Under the pieces are notes generated by a model. That model saw only the letters and a list, made by a program, of their open reading frames with translations, was not told the DNA's origin and made no database searches. Source: Glutamicibacter sp. MNS18 (GTDB lineage Bacteria > Actinomycetota > Actinomycetes > Actinomycetales > Micrococcaceae). Taken from it: a stretch of 64,000 nt of DNA. The DNA is taken from the NCBI RefSeq assembly GCF_026107515.2, contig NZ_JAPCHW010000008.1, positions 1 to 64,000 on the forward strand, read 5' to 3'. The translations under genes and the position numbers were made by a program. Of this stretch, positions 35,028-43,413 are shown piece by piece. Numbering within the stretch: the first letter of the stretch is position 1; the number at the start of each line of letters is the position of its first letter.

Positions 35028-35864
35028 TCAGCCCTTCAGGCCGCCAGCGAACCCTTGGATGAAGCGTTTCTGTGCGAACAGGAAGAGCGCGAGGATCGGG
35101 ATCATGGACACGATGACAATGGCGAAGATGGAGTTCCATTCCGAGACCAGTGACCCGATGTAGTAGTACATCGCCACCGGCAGTGTCTGGTTATCCGATC
35201 CGCCGAGGAAGATCAGGGAGGTGAAGAAGTCGTTCCAAACGATCAGCCCGGCAAAGATCGTGACGGTACCGGTGGCCGGAGCCATCATGGGAAATACGAT
35301 CCGGGCAAAGACCTGGAATCTGGTGGCCCCGTCGATGGTGGCCGCTTCCTCGTACGCGGTTCCCAGGCCGCGGAAGAAGTTCGCGTACAGGAAGATGGAA
35401 ACTGGAAGCAGCATCCCGGTGTACAGGATAATCATCCCCCAGGCAGAACCGGTCAACCCGATACTCCGTGCCCCCATGTAGAGCGGCACGGCACCCAGCT
35501 GGCCGGGCAGGATGATGGCAATCAGGAAAAGGTAGTAAGCGGCCTTGCTCCAGCGCCGGGTGCTACGGGCAATGACATAACCGGTCAATGAACCCATGGC
35601 GATCAGCAGCACAATACTGCCTCCGGTAATGATCACGCTGTTGAGCAATCCGCCCAGGACATTTGAGTTGCCCGTGGCAGTGAGTACAGCAACGAACGCG
35701 CTGAAGTCCGCGCTCTGTGGCAACGCCAGTGGTGAGGTCGTGTACATTTCGGTATTCGATTTCAGTGCCGTGGTGATCAGGAAGTAGAAAGGAGCGAGGA
35801 ACACCAGCGCCAGGGTCCAAAGCCCGATCTCACGCAACAGTGTCAGCTTGGTATAGCGGAACAT
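35028..35864 (-). CDS. Carbohydrate ABC transporter permease (MalG-like)
   Basis: Protein of 278 aa with six hydrophobic segments. The cytoplasmic EAA loop reads EEAATIDGATRFQVFARIVFPMMAP, which docks the ATPase. It is the second CUT1-type permease of the importer; it follows the other permease by four bases. No ATP-binding subunit is encoded anywhere in the window, so a shared MsiK-type ATPase elsewhere is likely. Confidence 0.92.
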   Translation of the reverse strand: MFRYTKLTLLREIGLWTLALVFLAPFYFLITTALKSNTEMYTTSPLALPQSADFSAFVAVLTATGNSNVLGGLLNSVIITGGSIVLLIAMGSLTGYVIARSTRRWSKAAYYLFLIAIILPGQLGAVPLYMGARSIGLTGSAWGMIILYTGMLLPVSIFLYANFFRGLGTAYEEAATIDGATRFQVFARIVFPMMAPATGTVTIFAGLIVWNDFFTSLIFLGGSDNQTLPVAMYYYIGSLVSEWNSIFAIVIVSMIPILALFLFAQKRFIQGFAGGLKG

Positions 35865-35868
35865 GGGC

Positions 35869-36867
35869 TCAGTCCTCCGGGTTCGAGCGGGTCAGGCGTT
35901 GTTGGATGACGGCAAAGAACAGGATGATGACCGCCAATACGAGGGCCAGTGCGGCGCCACCGCCGAAGTTGCCCAAGGCGAAGGCCTGTTTATAGACCTC
36001 GGTGGCCAGGGTTTCGGTTGCCCCGGCCGGACCGCCGCCGGTCAGCGCCATGATGGGGTCGAAGACCCGCAGCCCCTGGACGATACCCAAGGTCATGGCG
36101 ATGGCCACGGCCGGACGCAATGCCGGCAGGGTGACATGATGGAAGCGTTGGAGCAGGTTGGCCCCGTCGATCGCGGCAGCTTCCTCCACCTCGACCGGGA
36201 CACTGGTCAGGCCGGCCATGAAGATCACCATGGCGAAGCCGGTGGAGGACCAGGTCAGGACAACCAGCACGGTCCAGACGGCCCATTGTGGATCCGCCAG
36301 CCACGGCTTGGCCAGGTGACCGGCCCCGATCGCATTCAGCAAAACGTTGATCGGGCCCTCGTAGTCGAAGATGAACTTCCAGATGTAGGCGGTGGCCAGC
36401 GGGCTGAGTACCACGGGCATGAAGAACAACGTGCGCAGGGCGTAGCGGGTCTTCACGACCCGGTTCAGCGCCAGGGCCAGCAGCAGTCCCATGATGTTAC
36501 CCAGCAGCACCGAGCCGAAGGCGAAGAAGAGCGTATTACCCAGGGAACGGATTTTCGTCGGGTCGTTGAAGATCGCCTCGAAATTCTTCCACCCCACCAC
36601 CTCGAAGGAGCCGATGCCCGACCAATTGGTGAAGGCGAAGAATCCGCCGATGCCGGTGGCCATGTAGTGGACGGCGAAAACCAATGCAATCCCGGGTAGC
36701 GCCCACCACCAGTGCCCGAATTCCAGGCCCCACTTTCTCTTCGATGCCCTGTCCGGGCCACGCATTCGCTGCACGCGGTGGACGGATCCGCTGGCCTGCG
36801 CCGTGCGCGTCTGCTCATGCACCGGTCTGTTGACCGCGTGGTTGGTCGATTGCGATGTCGCCGTCAT
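35869..36867 (-). CDS. Carbohydrate ABC transporter permease (MalF/UgpA-like)
   Basis: Protein of 332 aa from ATG 36867 (MTATSQSTNHAVN), preceded by GGCAGGGAAAACC; frame open to 36921. A basic, disordered N-tail of about 55 residues precedes six membrane segments. EAA loop: EEAAAIDGANLLQRFHHVTLPALRP. It forms a heterodimer with the next permease. The substrate is probably a glycoside or oligosaccharide linked to the CGD locus, from gene order. Confidence 0.9.
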   Translation of the reverse strand: MTATSQSTNHAVNRPVHEQTRTAQASGSVHRVQRMRGPDRASKRKWGLEFGHWWWALPGIALVFAVHYMATGIGGFFAFTNWSGIGSFEVVGWKNFEAIFNDPTKIRSLGNTLFFAFGSVLLGNIMGLLLALALNRVVKTRYALRTLFFMPVVLSPLATAYIWKFIFDYEGPINVLLNAIGAGHLAKPWLADPQWAVWTVLVVLTWSSTGFAMVIFMAGLTSVPVEVEEAAAIDGANLLQRFHHVTLPALRPAVAIAMTLGIVQGLRVFDPIMALTGGGPAGATETLATEVYKQAFALGNFGGGAALALVLAVIILFFAVIQQRLTRSNPED

Positions 36868-36917
36868 GGTTTTCCCTGCCTCTTCTTCCGCAGCTTCGAA
36901 CTCAGTTCCCCGTGGTG

Positions 36918-38204
36918 TCACTGGTCCCAGGCGGCATCCATGGCCTTGAGCACCTGTTCGGGGGTCTGCTGCCCGGTCAGCAGACCCTGCACTCCACTGC
37001 CCAGTTCGTCATAGACGGATGCATTGGCCCACTCGCTGTTCGGCAACGGTGCATACCGGTTTTCCAGAATCAGCTCAGCCACGTTCTTGTAGGCGCTGTT
37101 CTCGAAGTCGTAGCCCTCCAATCCCGTGACGGGCAGGGCGCCGTCGATTTCGGCGAAGGCCTTGGTCTGTTCCGGTTCGGCCAGCCATTCCAGGAATGCA
37201 GTGGCCGCTTCCTTATTCCGGGAGGCCGCGTTGATGGAGTACGCGTAGTTGGCGCTGGCGTAGATGAAGTCCTCACTCGGACCACCCTCACTGGGCAACA
37301 CCCGGACCTCGAAGTCCTGGTCCTCGGCGGTGCTCTTCAACTGCTTATTGCTCGGTCCGGGGATGAAAGCGGCCAATGAGGAACCGCTGACCAGTGCCTT
37401 GGTCACCCCGTCGAACCCGGCTCCTTCAGCACCGCCTTGGAAACATCCTGCATCCTTCATGAGCACCACGGCTTCCAGAGCCCGCTGCCAGCCCTCGGTG
37501 TCGGCGAAGGTCACCTCGCCGGCAGAGCGCTTTTCATTCCATGCCGGGTCCTGGGCATAGACACGCGTAGCTGCCAACTGCATACCCAGCAGCCCGGTAT
37601 TCGGGGATGCGGAACCTGCCACGGCAAATAGGGACTTGCCTTCTTCGGACAGGGGCCCGCACTGCGCCAGCAGACCCGCGAAGTCCTCGGGGAAGGCCGT
37701 ATTCGTGGCGGTGATCGCCGTGTCATTGGCGACCAAGCCAACGACTGTGATTTCCGGTGCCAAACCGTACACCTCGCCGTTCGGGCCGAAGAGCTCCTCG
37801 CTGCCTTCCGGAACCAGCGCTGCGGCGGACTCGCCCAGCGGCTCCAGGAAGCCGGCGTCCACCAGCGGCAGGATGCTGCGCCCGGAGGCCGACCCCGGGG
37901 AGGTGACCAGCACGTCAGAGGCGTTGCCGGCCTGCAGCTGGGTGCGCACCACCTGGTCATAGGAGTCGTTTGGCTGCGGGTTCAAGGTGATCTTGATGTC
38001 TGGGAAGGTTTCCATGTACTGCTTCGCCAAGGCCTCGTAGGGGCTCTCCACGGTGTTGGAAGTCGCGAAGGTGAGTGAGAATTCCTGCGTCTGGCCGCCG
38101 GTGGCATCCGAGGAGGCCCCGCAACCGACAAGGGTCAGTGCCGCGATGGTGGGAAGAGCCAGGACTGCAAGCTTTAGACCTGCGGGGCGTCGGTGCTGAG
38201 TCAT
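36918..38204 (-). CDS. Carbohydrate ABC transporter substrate-binding lipoprotein
   Basis: Protein of 428 aa from ATG 38204 (MTQHRRPAGLKLA), with AAAGGCTGG upstream; an in-frame start at 38276 has none. A lipoprotein signal ends in LTLVGC (lipobox cysteine about residue 27). The mature part is a family-1 extracellular solute-binding protein (SLTFATSNTVESPYEALAKQY...; FLEWLAEPEQTKAFAEIDGALPV). It captures sugar or glycoside outside the cell for the two permeases that follow. Two copies of the cluster motif lie 85-120 bases upstream, so its transcription unit is likely co-regulated with the CGD genes. Confidence 0.9.
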   Translation of the reverse strand: MTQHRRPAGLKLAVLALPTIAALTLVGCGASSDATGGQTQEFSLTFATSNTVESPYEALAKQYMETFPDIKITLNPQPNDSYDQVVRTQLQAGNASDVLVTSPGSASGRSILPLVDAGFLEPLGESAAALVPEGSEELFGPNGEVYGLAPEITVVGLVANDTAITATNTAFPEDFAGLLAQCGPLSEEGKSLFAVAGSASPNTGLLGMQLAATRVYAQDPAWNEKRSAGEVTFADTEGWQRALEAVVLMKDAGCFQGGAEGAGFDGVTKALVSGSSLAAFIPGPSNKQLKSTAEDQDFEVRVLPSEGGPSEDFIYASANYAYSINAASRNKEAATAFLEWLAEPEQTKAFAEIDGALPVTGLEGYDFENSAYKNVAELILENRYAPLPNSEWANASVYDELGSGVQGLLTGQQTPEQVLKAMDAAWDQ

Positions 38205-38290
38205 AACCAGCCTTTCAGACTTCGTTGTGAGTGTATTCCGGGGCAAGTGATCCCGGTCACTAACAATTATGGGCACATGTGCCAGAAAAG

Positions 38291-38324
38291 TACATAAGTT
38301 TTGCAGATAGTAGACATAAGTAAG
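38291..38324. promoter_or_regulatory. Tandem cluster-motif copies before the ABC importer operon
   Basis: TACATAAGTT (38291-38300) and AGACATAAGTAAG (38312-38324) are spaced 21 bases apart, two helical turns, in the same orientation. They lie before the substrate-binding protein gene. The spacing fits cooperative binding of a dimeric repressor or activator. Confidence 0.5.
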
Positions 38325-38378
38325 AGCCGGTGCGACTGACGCAGGGCCTTGCTAGCATCTTTCCGGCATGCGAATGCC

Positions 38379-38419
38379 CGGATCCTGCGCGCCCGGGCAG
38401 AGCCGGCGCGCAGGATCCG
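38379..38419 (-). terminator. Terminator-like hairpin after the fused CGD genes
   Basis: Perfect 15-base arms (38379-38393, 38405-38419) around an 11-base loop, directly downstream of the stop at 38437. No clear U-tract follows, so it may act as a barrier hairpin instead of an intrinsic terminator. Confidence 0.5.
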
Positions 38420-38436
38420 CTGGCGCCAATCCAGGC

Positions 38437-39915
38437 CTAGAGCGTGGATGAAAGGGAGCGCATGCTGCGGCGGATCAGGTCATGTTGCCGGCGGACGAGC
38501 TCCAGCGGATCAACTTCGCCCAGCTCGGCGAACGCATGGCCTTCCCATTCACTTGACCAGTAACCGCGATATCCGCCTTCGACAAAGACCCGCACCAGCT
38601 CCGGGTAATCGATGGCCGGCTCATTGCCCCGCTCGTCTATGTCATAGAACTTCGCATGGACATGGAAGATCTGCGGCATGATCTCAGCCCATTGCCCGGG
38701 CTGCACATGCCCATGCATATTGAAAGCCAGATGGGCGAAGGACCCCAACCGCGCCGGATCGAAGCCACGGCCGCGCAGGTAATCAATGAACCTTTCCTGC
38801 CGTTCGCGCATGGATGCTTCGCTCATCCAGATCTGCTGCAACCGCCGCACGGCCTGGTCGTCTAACCCTGCCCGACGCACGGCTCGCAACAACGTGGGGG
38901 ACATGCTGTGCATGGTGGAGGAGAAATCGGCGACAAAACCCAGAAGCGGCGAGTCCAATTCCTCGTACACCTCGCGTACGCGCATGATCTCCGGGGAGTT
39001 CGGGCCCATCGGGGCGTGGATCTCATAGGCCAGTTTCAACCCATGAGACTCGGCTACCGGCAGCAGCCTACGCAGCAGTTCTGGTTTGGCACTCTGGATC
39101 CGCACCAACGGGAATCCCAGCATCTTGGCCCCGTCAAACAAGATCCGGCTGAATTCAAACTCCTCATCCGGAGTCATATCCCGGTCACGGCGGCGCCCCA
39201 TGTCCAGGTTGGCCCCGAACGAGCTGGGGCTGAAACCGTACTTGTCCATGGCCGCTTTCCACCCCTCGGTGAATTCACCGGTGACCTGGGGGTAGGAAGG
39301 CAACATCTGCGAGGCCACGATCTCGATTCCCGGGCCGATCCCCAGCTGCGCGACCCGCTCGAGCAGACTGTCAAAGTCATACCATCCAGCACGGAACTCG
39401 GCACTAGCCGAATAGAGTGTCAGCCCCAGGTCGAAGGGATCGCCTTCTGCCTTCGGCTCAGGCGGCCGGACTGGCTCGGTTTCCAGCCGGATCTTCGGCG
39501 GGCAGTCGGTGACGGTCAGCTCCAACTGCTGGTCAACGAAGTTCGGCACATACATGCCTGGCCCTCCGTCCTGGCCGGGGGCGATCTGCATATAGGGTAG
39601 CCGCAACTCTCCGAGGATTCGCACGGTATGTTGCGCACCGAGCTCCACCGGTTCCGGACGACTGGCGATCAGGAGGGGATGCTGCTGCAGGAACCAGAGC
39701 ACCTGGTCCTGCGCGGGAAGCTCCTCCAAGGTGTAGCGCACACCGTTCAGTTCGAATCTCAGGTCCGCCGCAGGCACCTCGATGCCATCCACGATCAGCC
39801 TAAGGGAAGATATCGAAGACAGCCAGAGACTGCGGTACCAGGGAATTGTCAGCGAGATAGCCAGTCCGTCGCGATGGACTCGAAGGCTGGTTGCGTCGAT
39901 TAGACCGTTAGGCAT
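38437..39915 (-). CDS. Fused C-glycoside deglycosidase (beta domain + alpha TIM barrel), B
   Basis: Protein of 492 aa from ATG 39915 (MPNGLIDATSLRVHRDG), preceded by AAAGAGGAAAACC. Residues 1-135 are a DUF6379-type beta domain (TIPWYRSLWLSSISSLRLIV, DLRFELNGVRYTLEELP, LRLPYMQIAPG). A proline-rich linker (136-160, PPEPKAEG) leads to a TIM barrel (161-492) with ligands E298 (YEIHAPMG), D330 (GFVADFSSTMHS), H420 (FHVHAKFYDID) and E455 (SSEWEGHAFA). Both halves are closest in the window to beta1 and alpha1. So the separate subunits appear to have been joined in beta-alpha order. It overlaps the fusion A stop by eight bases. Function as a C-glycoside lyase is inferred. Confidence 0.83.
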   Translation of the reverse strand: MPNGLIDATSLRVHRDGLAISLTIPWYRSLWLSSISSLRLIVDGIEVPAADLRFELNGVRYTLEELPAQDQVLWFLQQHPLLIASRPEPVELGAQHTVRILGELRLPYMQIAPGQDGGPGMYVPNFVDQQLELTVTDCPPKIRLETEPVRPPEPKAEGDPFDLGLTLYSASAEFRAGWYDFDSLLERVAQLGIGPGIEIVASQMLPSYPQVTGEFTEGWKAAMDKYGFSPSSFGANLDMGRRRDRDMTPDEEFEFSRILFDGAKMLGFPLVRIQSAKPELLRRLLPVAESHGLKLAYEIHAPMGPNSPEIMRVREVYEELDSPLLGFVADFSSTMHSMSPTLLRAVRRAGLDDQAVRRLQQIWMSEASMRERQERFIDYLRGRGFDPARLGSFAHLAFNMHGHVQPGQWAEIMPQIFHVHAKFYDIDERGNEPAIDYPELVRVFVEGGYRGYWSSEWEGHAFAELGEVDPLELVRRQHDLIRRSMRSLSSTL

Positions 39916-41236
39916 GGTTTTCCTCTTTCTGGTAGGTATTGGTTGGTTCAAGCCCTGAGGCAATTGCCCGGAGGATCGTATGCTGTCGCCGCACCTGCTC
40001 AATGGCCCGCCAGGCGGTGCGCTCGCCTTCGTACTCACTTGACAGGTATCCGCCATACCCCGTCTCGTTCAAGGCTTTGAGCACGGGTGACCACGGGATC
40101 TGCTGGTCTTCAAGCCGGTCATTGATGTCGTGGAATTTGGCCTGGACGAAAACCACGTACTTGGCAATCGAGGCCAGGTCAGCCGGGTCGACTCCTATAC
40201 CATCAAAGAATGCCGGCCTGGTCTCCCGGCTCTCTCCGTCACGCAGGGGGATGGGCCGATCCTGGAAGATGCCGGTATCGATGAGCAGGCCGAAATTCTC
40301 GGTGCCGGTGCGCTCGATTAGTTCAATATATTCCTGCACCACCGGGTGACGGATAGGGGTCGGGGAATGGATCTCAGGGCATATGACGATTCCAAGCTCG
40401 TGGGCCACATCCAGGTTCCGCTCCACCGCCCCGCGCCAGATCGGGTCCGGAACCAAGTCGTCGGAGACCACACCGATTTTCGGCCTGACGAATGGGAATC
40501 CGAGCCGGTGCGCCAGCTGGAGGTCGCGGTGCAGGGCCTGCGCGCCCTCCTGCACGGTCAGACCACGGCCAGGATGCAATCGCGTGTCAATCCAGGAGCC
40601 GTAATTGGTGGGCTCCAGCGAGTAGCGGTCGAGTAAGCGGAACCAGTTGTCGATCCACTGCGTAGAAGGGTTCGGATACCCGGGAACATGCCCCTCACCC
40701 AGGATTTCCACGCCGGTGGCGCCGATATCCTCGATGGAGGCCAATGCAGTCTCCAGGTCCATGACCGTACCGTAGTCACCCATGAAACTGTAGAGGGATA
40801 CTCCGTATTTGAATGGCCCTCCGTCCTCCGGTGGAGCCAACGTGATGACGCGTTGCTCGCGGAACACGGACGGTTGGTGGACCAGCGGGATATAGGACAT
40901 GCGCAGGCGCAGTTCGACGCTGATCTCATGGATCCCCGGCGGTAGTCCACCATCCAGGGGGACCGTGACAGTCGCCGTCTCTTCCAACGGCCACCGCAGG
41001 TCGCTGCATTCCCAGAGTTCGGCCCGCGAGAAGGTCCGCCCTTCAAAGGTCCATTGGGGAACCTCCGGCCCCACGTCAACATGATTTCCGACCCTCACCG
41101 CGATCCCATCAATCAGCGATGCAGCCATACCACGATAGGAAGGCATGCGTACCCTGAATTGGAATCCGGTGACGCGCCCGCCCTGGCGCACATTGCGGAA
41201 CCCCACCGATTGGATGATGCTTCTTTCCAGCAACAC
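39908..41236 (-). CDS. Fused CGD-like protein (beta domain + TIM barrel), A, with altered metal site
   Basis: Protein of 442 aa. Residues 1-132 resemble a beta domain (FRVRMPSYRGMAASLIDGIAV, PQWTFEGRTFSRAEL, VELRLRMSYIPLVHQP); 142-430 form a TIM barrel. Expected ligands are E288 (CPEIHSPTP), D320 (LLIDTGIFQD) and E401 (SSEYEGER), but the usual histidine of HVHAK is glutamine (VFVQAKFHDIN, Q365). The domain order and coupling with fusion B (8-base overlap) imply they work together. The H-to-Q change may alter or abolish metal-dependent catalysis, or shift it to another reaction. First gene after the divergent promoter with the MFS gene. Confidence 0.75.
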   Translation of the reverse strand: MLLERSIIQSVGFRNVRQGGRVTGFQFRVRMPSYRGMAASLIDGIAVRVGNHVDVGPEVPQWTFEGRTFSRAELWECSDLRWPLEETATVTVPLDGGLPPGIHEISVELRLRMSYIPLVHQPSVFREQRVITLAPPEDGGPFKYGVSLYSFMGDYGTVMDLETALASIEDIGATGVEILGEGHVPGYPNPSTQWIDNWFRLLDRYSLEPTNYGSWIDTRLHPGRGLTVQEGAQALHRDLQLAHRLGFPFVRPKIGVVSDDLVPDPIWRGAVERNLDVAHELGIVICPEIHSPTPIRHPVVQEYIELIERTGTENFGLLIDTGIFQDRPIPLRDGESRETRPAFFDGIGVDPADLASIAKYVVFVQAKFHDINDRLEDQQIPWSPVLKALNETGYGGYLSSEYEGERTAWRAIEQVRRQHTILRAIASGLEPTNTYQKEENHA

Positions 41237-41309
41237 TGTGATCCACCTCTCTCTTGATCCTGATCCACAGTAACAGCATTATGTATGTTTCACACTAAAG
41301 ATAGATTGT

Positions 41310-41325
41310 TTCAGACATAAGTAAT
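41310..41325. promoter_or_regulatory. Cluster motif copy in the divergent fusion A / MFS promoter
   Basis: TTCAGACATAAGTAAT, identical over 15 bases to the copy before CGD beta2. It lies 74 bases before fusion A and 73 before the MFS start, so one bound regulator could control both directions. Confidence 0.5.
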
Positions 41326-41397
41326 CCAGGATTCACTTCATGCGGAACCGCTGTACCGCCAATGAGCAAGGTTCTGGCTAAAATCCGATGACATGGC

Positions 41398-42837
41398 ATG
41401 ATCCAGGACGTATTGTTTTCCCTACACCCACCCGTGTCCCCGATCGGACCACCCATGACCGAGATCCCACCGCCAAACGAACCGGTGAACCCGCAGGACC
41501 AAACTGAAGCACAGGCCAAGGAGGGCCACCGCTCCTTCCTGCACATCCTGGTCAATACCGCGATCGCAAACCTGACCACCAGTTACCTGTGGTTCGGGCT
41601 GACCTTCTGGGTCTACCTGGAGACCGAGAACGTCATGGCCACCGGAATTATCGGCGGCTCCTACATGCTGCTGATCGCCTTCTTCGCCATGGTGTTCGGA
41701 ACCATCATCGACCGGTACCGGAAGAAGCAGGTCTTCGTCTTCTCCTCGGTATTCACCGCGGTGGCCTTCGGCGCGGCCGGCCTGTTGTACGTTTGGCTTC
41801 CCACCGAGTTGATCTTGAATATCGGCGGACCACAGTTCTGGCTTTTCAGCGGGGTCATCCTGGTTGGTGCCGTGGTCGAACAGATGCGCAGCATCGCGCT
41901 ATCCACCACCGTGACCCTGCTGGTTCCGGTGGAACGCCACGCCAATGCCAACGGGCTGGTCGGCACGGTACAGGGCATCGCCTTCATCATCACCTCCGTG
42001 TTCTCCGGGCTGTCGATCGGTTTGCTGGGCATGGGATGGACCCTGCTTCTGGCATTCGTCCTGATCTGCCTGACGCTGGTCCATGTGCTGACGATTTCCC
42101 TCCCCGAGGCCACCCCGGAACGGGAACCCGGACGGCAGAAGATTATCGATTTCCGCAACAGCTACCTGGCGGTGATCGCCATTCCCGGACTGATCGCGCT
42201 GATCATCTTCTCGATGTTCAACAACTTCATTGGCGGGGTGTACATGGCCCTGATGGATCCCTACGGTCTGAGCATCATGTCGGTGGAGGCCTGGGGTATC
42301 ACCTTCGGGTTGGCCTCCACCGGGTTCATTCTCGGCGGCAGCCTGATCGCCAAGTTCGGTCTGGGCAAGAACCCGATCCGCACCTTGCTGCTCTGCGTGA
42401 TGGCCATGGGAGCGCTGGGGGCACTGTTCACCATCCGGGAGTGGACATGGCTCTTCATCCTGGGCATCTGGTTGTACATGGCGCTGATCCCGGCGGTGGA
42501 GGCCGCCGAACAGACCGTCATCCAGAAGGTCGTGCCGTATCGCAGGCAGGGACGGGTGTTCGGTTTCGCCCAGATGGTCGAGGCCTCGGCGGCACCGATC
42601 ACCGCGTTCATCATCGCCCCGATCGCCCAATACGGGATCATCCCGTTCATGCGCAGCGAGGAAGGACGCAACAGTTTCGGCTGGCTGCTCGGGGGCGGGG
42701 ATACCCGCGGCATCGCCTTGGTGTTCCTGGTGGCCGGGCTGATCATGGTGCTGGTGGCCCTGCTGGCCATGACCACCAAACAGTACCGCAGGCTCAGTGC
42801 CACATTTGCCACGTCGAGCCCGAACACCGCCACTTGA
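41398..42837 (+). CDS. MFS transporter
   Basis: Protein of 479 aa with about 12 hydrophobic segments after a charged, proline-rich N-tail (EIPPPNEPVNPQDQTEAQAKEGH). MFS loop pattern GTIIDRYRKKQVFV lies between segments 2 and 3. The ATG at 41398 lacks a binding site and sits about 14 bases after a TAAAAT box, so it could be leaderless; ATG 41455 (MTEIPPPNEP) is the alternative. Divergent from fused CGD genes with a shared motif between, it may import the C-glycoside or release the aglycone. Confidence 0.85.
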   Translation: MIQDVLFSLHPPVSPIGPPMTEIPPPNEPVNPQDQTEAQAKEGHRSFLHILVNTAIANLTTSYLWFGLTFWVYLETENVMATGIIGGSYMLLIAFFAMVFGTIIDRYRKKQVFVFSSVFTAVAFGAAGLLYVWLPTELILNIGGPQFWLFSGVILVGAVVEQMRSIALSTTVTLLVPVERHANANGLVGTVQGIAFIITSVFSGLSIGLLGMGWTLLLAFVLICLTLVHVLTISLPEATPEREPGRQKIIDFRNSYLAVIAIPGLIALIIFSMFNNFIGGVYMALMDPYGLSIMSVEAWGITFGLASTGFILGGSLIAKFGLGKNPIRTLLLCVMAMGALGALFTIREWTWLFILGIWLYMALIPAVEAAEQTVIQKVVPYRRQGRVFGFAQMVEASAAPITAFIIAPIAQYGIIPFMRSEEGRNSFGWLLGGGDTRGIALVFLVAGLIMVLVALLAMTTKQYRRLSATFATSSPNTAT

Positions 42838-42878
42838 ACACCATTGCCAGCAGGACGCGCAGCATCGAGAATTGGTTC

Positions 42879-43295
42879 ATGAGCACCCAGAAAACCCTGC
42901 CCACCGGGGCCAGTGTCCAGGACTTCCTCGATGCGGCCACTCCCGCCACACGAAGCCGCGACGGGCATCTGCTGGATGGGATTTTCCGCGAGGTGACCGG
43001 GGAAACCCCGGTGATGTGGGGGCCGTCGATTGTCGGCTACGGACAGTACAACTACGGTTCCCCGGTGAACCCGAAAACCCGCGGCATTTGGCCCAAGACC
43101 GGCTTCTCGCCACGCAAGACCCAGCTCTCGCTCTACGGGCTGAAGGACACCGAACAAGGAGCCTCCCTGTTACCGGGTCTGGGCAAATACACCGAGGGTG
43201 CCGGATGCGTCTACGTCAAGAAACTGGAGGACATCGATCTGCAGGTGTTGCGCCAGCTGATCGCCCTGGCCAGCCAGCGGACGGACGACTGGTAG
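42879..43295 (+). CDS. DUF1801 (YdhG-like) protein
   Basis: Protein of 138 aa: MSTQKTLPTGASVQDFLDAA, then GETPVMWGPSIVGYGQYNYGSP and KTQLSLYGL, the conserved core of DUF1801/YdhG proteins, which share the frataxin-like fold of an iron-chaperone clan but have no settled biochemical role. It starts 41 bases after the MFS stop on the same strand. No link to the CGD locus is visible beyond adjacency. Confidence 0.78.
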   Translation: MSTQKTLPTGASVQDFLDAATPATRSRDGHLLDGIFREVTGETPVMWGPSIVGYGQYNYGSPVNPKTRGIWPKTGFSPRKTQLSLYGLKDTEQGASLLPGLGKYTEGAGCVYVKKLEDIDLQVLRQLIALASQRTDDW

Positions 43296-43413
43296 CCGCC
43301 AGCCACGCACGGGATGGACGGGTTCTTGCGTATCCGGCAAAAAGGCGGTTCTCCGCGCCCAGGGTGCGGCTACGCTCGAATCAGCATCAACATCCTGATC
43401 CGGGAGGAACCTC

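Noticed and set aside
41589-43295. Plus-strand frame of 568 codons over the MFS gene
   Set aside because: Only its last 138 codons (from 42879) are a real gene; the rest is arginine/proline-rich read-through of the MFS gene in another frame.
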